Shown here in pieces: positions 59,463 to 64,000 of a stretch of 64,000 nt of DNA. A program made the translations under genes and the position numbers. Source of the DNA: Anaeromyxobacter sp. PSR-1 (lineage in GTDB: Bacteria > Myxococcota > Myxococcia > Myxococcales > Anaeromyxobacteraceae); contig NZ_BAZG01000008.1 of the NCBI RefSeq assembly GCF_000964525.1, positions 1-64,000 of the forward strand. The letters run 5' to 3'. The notes below the pieces were generated by a model. The model searched no databases. It was not told the DNA's origin and worked only from the letters and a program-made list of their open reading frames with translations. How positions within the stretch are numbered: the stretch's first letter is position 1; every line of letters begins with the position of its first letter.

Positions 59463-60728
59463 TCAAGGACGGAACCCTCGGTCCGGGCTGACCCAGCGCG
59501 CCCGCGAGCCGCGGCGCCGCGCCACGACCTTCGGGTAGGCGACCACCGTGGCCGCGCAATTTATCACCCAGAATACGAAGGGATACCAGATCATCCAGAA
59601 GAGGTTCCGGAACAGCCCGCGGTCGTACCGGCTGTCGAGCCAGGTGCTGAACGCGAACTGGGCCAGGCAGGCCGCGCCGAGGATCACGCCGCTCTGCTGC
59701 AGCCCCAGGGGCGATCCGACCGCCGGGAGGGCCCCCGCAGGCAGGACCAGCCCGATCAGCCAGGCGGCCGTGACCAGCACCATGGCGTACGACCACGCCA
59801 CGCTGACCACCATCTCGAGGAGCAGCGGCCACAGCGACCGCTGCGCGGGCTCGAGCGCCGCGTCGATGTTCTTGAGGAGCACCTGCGCGCCGCCCATGGC
59901 CCAGCGCAGCCGCTGCTTCCAGAGGCCGCGCAGCGTCTCGGGCATGAGGATCCAGGTGAGCGCCCGCGGCTCGAACCGGACGTCCCACCCGGCGCGCTGC
60001 AGCTTCCAGGTGATGTCGATGTCCTCGGTGAGCATGTCGGCGCTCCAGTAGCCGACCTGGTGCACCGCCGACTTGCGGAACGCGGTGATGACGCCGCTGA
60101 CCGTGAAGATCCGGCCGAACACGCGCTGCGCCCGCTTGATGATGCCGACGATCGACGAGAACTCGCCCACCTGGACCCGGCCGAGCAGCGTGGAGCGGTT
60201 GCGGATGCGCGGGTTGCCGGTCACCGCCGCGACGTCCGGCGACTCGACGAAGTGGCGGACCAGCCAGTGCGCGGCGTTCGGGTCGAGCAGGGCGTCGCCG
60301 TCGATGCAGACGAGGATCTCGTGCCGCGCGAGCAGCGCGCCGGCCTGCAGCCCCATCGCCTTGCCCTGGTTCTCCGCCAGGTGCACCACCCGCAGGCGCG
60401 GGTCGCGCGCCGCCACCCGCTCCAGCACCGCGCCGGTGTCGTCGCTGCTGCCGTCGTTGATCGCGACCACCTCGAAGTCCGGGTAGTCGAGCGCGAGCGC
60501 GTGGCTCACCGTCTCCTCGGCGTTCTCCCCCTCGTTGTACGAGGGGATGAGGACCGTCACCGGCGGCCAGTGCGGCAGCGGCGGGGGCAGGTCGAGGGCG
60601 CGCTCCGCCCGCTCGAAGCGCCAGTAGAACAGCGCCGCCCCGGTCATCCAGAGGAACGACATGAACAGCGGGTAATAGAACACGAAGGCCAGCAGGCCGT
60701 GCCACGCGCTGTCGAGTGTGGCGGTCAC
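59463..60728 (-). CDS. pgaC: Poly-beta-1,6-N-acetyl-D-glucosamine synthase PgaC (GT2)
   Basis: 421 residues: helices at both ends and a GT2 domain with AINDGSSDDTGAV, CIDGDALLDPNAAHWL (DxD), TEDIDITWKLQRAG and KQRLRWAMGG (QxxRW). These are the catalytic and processivity motifs of PNAG/cellulose-type synthases. It polymerises UDP-GlcNAc and passes the chain through the membrane. It lies 10 bp behind pgaB. Confidence 0.93.
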   Translation of the reverse strand: MTATLDSAWHGLLAFVFYYPLFMSFLWMTGAALFYWRFERAERALDLPPPLPHWPPVTVLIPSYNEGENAEETVSHALALDYPDFEVVAINDGSSDDTGAVLERVAARDPRLRVVHLAENQGKAMGLQAGALLARHEILVCIDGDALLDPNAAHWLVRHFVESPDVAAVTGNPRIRNRSTLLGRVQVGEFSSIVGIIKRAQRVFGRIFTVSGVITAFRKSAVHQVGYWSADMLTEDIDITWKLQRAGWDVRFEPRALTWILMPETLRGLWKQRLRWAMGGAQVLLKNIDAALEPAQRSLWPLLLEMVVSVAWSYAMVLVTAAWLIGLVLPAGALPAVGSPLGLQQSGVILGAACLAQFAFSTWLDSRYDRGLFRNLFWMIWYPFVFWVINCAATVVAYPKVVARRRGSRARWVSPDRGFRP

Positions 60729-60738
60729 GCGGGCGGCC

Positions 60739-62718
60739 TCAGCGTACCGCGGGGGCGTTCGGCTTCGAGTCGAGCACCGGCTTCAGGACCCGCGGATCCG
60801 GCTGCCCGGCGAACAGCGCGTCGGGGTAGTAGCCGACGTGCATGACGCCCATCCCGTACAGCGACCGGATGGTGTCGGCGAGCTCGTGGCTGGGGATGGG
60901 CTTGTTGCCGTCGCGCCAGTCCACCGCCTGCAGCTCGAACACCACCTTCTTCATCGCGTCGCGGTACTCGACCGCCCGCACCAGCTCGTGGAAGAAGGCC
61001 GCGTGGTCGGCGGCCTTCTCCATGTACGGCATGGCCATGATGGCGGTGAAGTCGTAGCGGGCGATGGAGTTGTCGAGCGCCTGCGAGTACCAGACCTCCG
61101 CCTTGGGGTTGAGCGCCACGCGCGCGTACAGGTTGCGCGCCACCACCAGCGCGGGCTGCTGCGCGCGCACCACCGCGGCGGTCTCCATGGCGAGGTCGTC
61201 GATGGCGTTGATCTTGAGGATGGTCCAGCGGCCCAGCAGGTCGTCGCTCCGGCGGATCTCCTCGATGCTCCCGGGCAGCCCCCAGGCCCGGTACTGCGCC
61301 AGCGCCGCGGGGCTGGCGTCCTCGAAGTCCGAGAGCGTGGCGTCGTCGTGGAAGAGCAGCCCGTCGAACGCGGCCGAGCGCGCCAGGTCCTGGTACAGCT
61401 CGCGGATGGCCTCGCGCGCCCGCGCCGAGAACGGCGAGAGCCGGTGGTAGCCCATGTTCACGCGGTCGGTGCGGTCGCCGGCCAGCGTCACCACCTGGTC
61501 CTGCGCGGCCGGATCGGCCTTCGGCAGCTCCCACGCCAGCAGGGGCATCCACGCGTACAGCCGCTTCACCGGCGTGCGCGTCCGGATCTGCCAGGCCACC
61601 CGGTTGAACAGGTCGGCGCGCATGGGCATGCGGCGGGACGGGAAGTACACCGCGTCCGCCGAGCCGTTGCCGTCCGGGTCCGAGAACGCCTGCAGGTACA
61701 CCGCGTTCACGCCCATGGCCGCGATGCGGTCGAGCAGGTGGCCGAGGTTGCGCTCCTGCTGCGCCGGGTCGGGGTCGTACACGTAGTCCAGGTCCACGTG
61801 CATGATCTTCTGCGGCCGGTCGTTGTCGGACAGGTCGGCGTTGCGGATGGCGATCTCGCGCTCCACGTCCCAGAGCGCCATTCCGCCCTCGACCAGGATC
61901 CGGCGCAGGCCCCAGAGCGGCGTGTCGCGGGTGTTGGCGCCGTCGTCCAGCGTCAGGCCGACGCGCATCCCGAGCCGCTCGGCGGCCTCCCGCGTGATCG
62001 CGTTGTAGCGCCCGTACGGCCAGGCGATGACGCGCGGCGCCCGGCCGGTGTTGCGCCGGATGAGCGCCACGCTGCGCTCCAGGTCGGCCTGGATGCGCCG
62101 CCGGTAGGTGGCCTCGTCCTCGTAGCGCCGCGCGCCGGCGTCGTAGCGGCGCGTGGTCCCGGCCGGCTCGAGGTTGCCCTGCGGGTTCCCCTGGATGCCC
62201 TTGTGCAGGTCGAAGCTGTGGCTGCCCACCTCGATGAGCCCGCTGGCGGCGAGCTCGCGCAGCTCGCTCCAGGAGAGGAGCCGCTCGCGCGGCAGCTTCT
62301 TGCCGTCGAAGTCGACGGTCCCCTTCTCCTCGAGCCACCCGGCCACCACGTTGATGACCGCCGGGATTCGGAACATCTTCAGGATCGGCCAGGCGTTCCG
62401 GTAGACGGACTGGTACGCGTCGTCGAACGTGACCAGCACCGCCTTCGGCGGCAGCGGGCGGCGCCCCTCGCGCGCGGCCAGCAGGTCGTCCACCGAGACG
62501 AAGCGGTAGCCGTGGTTGCGGAGCCAGTCCATCTGCCGCAGGAAGCTCGTCGGCGAGACCGCGTACTGCGGGACCAGCGCCTCCGCGCGCTCGGCCACCT
62601 CGTGGTAGCTGAGGATGGTGAGCTCCTCCTCGGTCGCGGCCCGGGCCGGCGAGGCGGGCAGCGCGGCGATGGCGAGCAGCAGCGCCGCGGCGGGGAGTGA
62701 CACGGGTCGCAGGGTCAT
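60739..62718 (-). CDS. pgaB: Poly-N-acetylglucosamine N-deacetylase PgaB
   Basis: 659 residues, signal peptide about 1-28 (LLLAIAALPASPARAA). The NodB-type deacetylase domain: LVTFDDAYQSVYRNAWP, EVGSHSFDLHKG and IAWPYGRYNAI. A second GH-like domain from about residue 310 (KIMHVDLDYVYDPDPAQQER) is the PgaB C-terminal glycoside-hydrolase-like part. It partly deacetylates PNAG in the periplasm so it can be secreted. The outer-membrane porin pgaA is not here. First gene of pgaBCD. Confidence 0.93.
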   Translation of the reverse strand: MTLRPVSLPAAALLLAIAALPASPARAATEEELTILSYHEVAERAEALVPQYAVSPTSFLRQMDWLRNHGYRFVSVDDLLAAREGRRPLPPKAVLVTFDDAYQSVYRNAWPILKMFRIPAVINVVAGWLEEKGTVDFDGKKLPRERLLSWSELRELAASGLIEVGSHSFDLHKGIQGNPQGNLEPAGTTRRYDAGARRYEDEATYRRRIQADLERSVALIRRNTGRAPRVIAWPYGRYNAITREAAERLGMRVGLTLDDGANTRDTPLWGLRRILVEGGMALWDVEREIAIRNADLSDNDRPQKIMHVDLDYVYDPDPAQQERNLGHLLDRIAAMGVNAVYLQAFSDPDGNGSADAVYFPSRRMPMRADLFNRVAWQIRTRTPVKRLYAWMPLLAWELPKADPAAQDQVVTLAGDRTDRVNMGYHRLSPFSARAREAIRELYQDLARSAAFDGLLFHDDATLSDFEDASPAALAQYRAWGLPGSIEEIRRSDDLLGRWTILKINAIDDLAMETAAVVRAQQPALVVARNLYARVALNPKAEVWYSQALDNSIARYDFTAIMAMPYMEKAADHAAFFHELVRAVEYRDAMKKVVFELQAVDWRDGNKPIPSHELADTIRSLYGMGVMHVGYYPDALFAGQPDPRVLKPVLDSKPNAPAVR

Positions 62719-63126
62719 CGGGTCGGGAACGTCGGCGGGGGCGAGGAATTCCGGGCGGCGTACGGCGCTCGCCCCTTGGCGGGAGGAGGCCTCCCGCGGG
62801 CCGGCATGATCAGCAGGTTGGTCGAGAGGCGTCAAGGACGCGCGCGGACGGCCGGGCGACCGCCGACCCGCTCCGCGGCGCTGGCCATCGGACGCCGGGC
62901 GCCGGCGCGTATTCAACGGCGCGTCCGCGGCCCGTCCCAGCGCGCGCGGCGCGCAGGTGGGTGACCCGGCGCGCATGTGCGGGGGCCTCCCATCGCCCGA
63001 GATCGCGGCCCCAATTTGTCCCACGAACATACGACGAACGCGCGAACCGTTTCGCGGGAACCGCGCTCCATCCCCTCTGCCGGCGGGGCGCCCGGCGTCC
63101 ACACGAGGGGTGAAGGGCGAGGTTCC
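62719..63126. other. Divergent intergenic region between pgaB and a lipoprotein gene
   Basis: About 410 bases. A lower-GC stretch near 63011-63060 (CCCAATTTGTCCCACGAACA) likely holds the promoters. An imperfect inverted repeat GCGAACCGTTTCGC at about 63041 is the only structure noticed. No recognised c-di-GMP or metal box. Confidence 0.4.
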
Positions 63127-64000
63127 ATGAGACGAGGCATCATCCTGGCCGCGCTCGCAGCGGGCGCGTTCGCGTCCGCCTGCGGCGGCGGCTCGGGCTC
63201 CGACGCGGCCAGCGCCGCCGACGCAGCCCGCAACGCGGCCACCGGCGTCACCGGGACCGTCCGCGACACCGCCGGCGCGCCGATCGCGGGCGCGGCGGTC
63301 AGCGACGGGCAGCGCTCCGCCACCAGCGCCGCCGACGGCACCTACGCGCTCGCCGAGCGCGCGGGCACGTACACGCTCACCGCGTCGAAGGCGGGCTACG
63401 CCAGCGCGACGCAGACGGTCAGCGTGCCGAAGCGGGGCGGCGTCCAGGTGGACTGGGCGCTCGCGCCGACCGCGCCCCCGCCGCCGTCCGGGGGCGCGTA
63501 CCGCGTCTTCGCGAACAACGACCTCGGGATGCACTGCGTGGACCGGAGCTTCGCGGTGTTCTCGATCCTGCCGCCGTACAACGTGGTGAACGCGCAGGTG
63601 GTGGCGCTCCAGCCGAGCGGCAAGCCGGTGCTCCTCGACGCGTCGCAGGTGGACCTGCGCTACGCGGCGATCGCGGACGCGACCGGCTCCGTCAACTCCA
63701 CCAGCAAGGGCAAGACCGACTTCTGGACGTACGCCGCCACCCTGTACGGCGCCGCGCTGCCGGAGGGCGCCGGCCTGATGGGCCTCTGGATGCCGGCCGA
63801 CGCGCCCGATGCGAGCGGCACGACGCTCTCGTGGGACGCCGGCCTGGGCCTGTTCCACGCCCCGGGCATCCCCATCCTGCCGATCGACGACGCCGGGCGG
63901 ACCAACCCCTACCCGCTCCTGCGCTTCTCCGCGTACGACAAGGCCGGCAACGCGCTCGCCGCCACCGACGTGGTGCTGCCGGTCTCGGACGAGACCTCCT
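63127..64000 (+). CDS. Lipoprotein with carboxypeptidase-regulatory-like domain (partial)
   Basis: The frame runs off the right edge after 291 residues. Signal and lipobox SAC (residue 19), then an Ala-rich linker, a CarboxypepD_reg-like repeat (GVTGTVRDTAGAPIAGAAVS to SKAGYASATQTVSV) and a domain beginning YRVFANNDLGMHCVDRSF. The NDLGMHC phrase also occurs, from memory, in large secreted proteins of metal-reducing deltaproteobacteria, some with CxxCH hemes further on; none is visible yet. GAGG five bases before ATG 63127 sets the start. Confidence 0.75.
   Translation, partial: MRRGIILAALAAGAFASACGGGSGSDAASAADAARNAATGVTGTVRDTAGAPIAGAAVSDGQRSATSAADGTYALAERAGTYTLTASKAGYASATQTVSVPKRGGVQVDWALAPTAPPPPSGGAYRVFANNDLGMHCVDRSFAVFSILPPYNVVNAQVVALQPSGKPVLLDASQVDLRYAAIADATGSVNSTSKGKTDFWTYAATLYGAALPEGAGLMGLWMPADAPDASGTTLSWDAGLGLFHAPGIPILPIDDAGRTNPYPLLRFSAYDKAGNALAATDVVLPVSDETS

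Overview
This is a very GC-rich chromosomal window (third codon positions almost all G or C). It codes on both strands, carries many GTG starts and has one clear Rho-independent terminator. The tetraheme/pentaheme nitrite reductase pair, a decaheme OmcA/MtrC-type lipoprotein, a myxobacterial-type paralogous family protein, many Cys-rich lipoproteins and PgaBCD point to a deltaproteobacterial or myxobacterial anaerobic respirer such as Anaeromyxobacter. That identification is inferred from gene content; no rRNA lies in the window.

Layout. 1-2.9 kb: end of a probable membrane glycosyltransferase, an acidic amino acid/dicarboxylate symporter, a hydrogenase-type maturation protease and an Hsp20. 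3.0-7.8 kb (minus): glycolate oxidase operon glcD-glcE-glcF plus a YkgJ-type Fe/Zn cluster protein. 8.0-12.4 kb: a DUF2378-like protein, the tmRNA gene with promoter and terminator, an AbrB-type antitoxin/Doc toxin pair, small membrane and hypothetical genes of visibly lower GC, and infA with a TTG start. 12.4-20.8 kb: TetR/RidA divergent pair with a palindromic operator, an FMN reductase, a winged-helix remnant, an SQR-like flavoprotein, a VOC protein, a long-chain acyl-CoA synthetase, an MBL protein, and an ECF sigma factor with a soluble zinc anti-sigma factor. 20.8-28.1 kb (minus): TRAP transporter dctP-dctQ-dctM followed by a Tat-exported metallo-beta-lactamase-fold hydrolase and an arylsulfatase, apparently one uptake/hydrolysis system. 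28.2-33.8 kb: phosphatase, cupin, the ackA-pta acetate pathway, a TIP30-like oxidoreductase.

33.8-38.1 kb: an HTH/transmembrane/beta-propeller one-component regulator beside a vanadium haloperoxidase-like protein, then a cupin. 38.1-47.1 kb: nrfHA ammonifying nitrite reductase, an acyl-CoA ligase, a PAP2 phosphatase, a GH13 amylase whose N-terminus is built from a 51-bp tandem repeat, and the decaheme cytochrome. 47.2-53.4 kb: a cell-envelope group with an Lpp-like alanine-rich lipoprotein, two L,D-transpeptidases and a CpxP-CpxR-CpxA-like stress operon. 53.5-58.8 kb: small lipoprotein and membrane proteins, MarR-MFS operon, and an amidase-TetR operon preceded by a perfect 12-bp-arm palindrome. 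58.8-62.7 kb (minus): pgaB-pgaC-pgaD for poly-N-acetylglucosamine. The right edge cuts a new lipoprotein gene.

The most unusual points are the TRAP/MBL/sulfatase locus with an expanded DctM, the CxxCH first heme of NrfA, the decaheme protein with a collagen-like stalk, the repeat-built amylase leader, and several unusually clean candidate operators.
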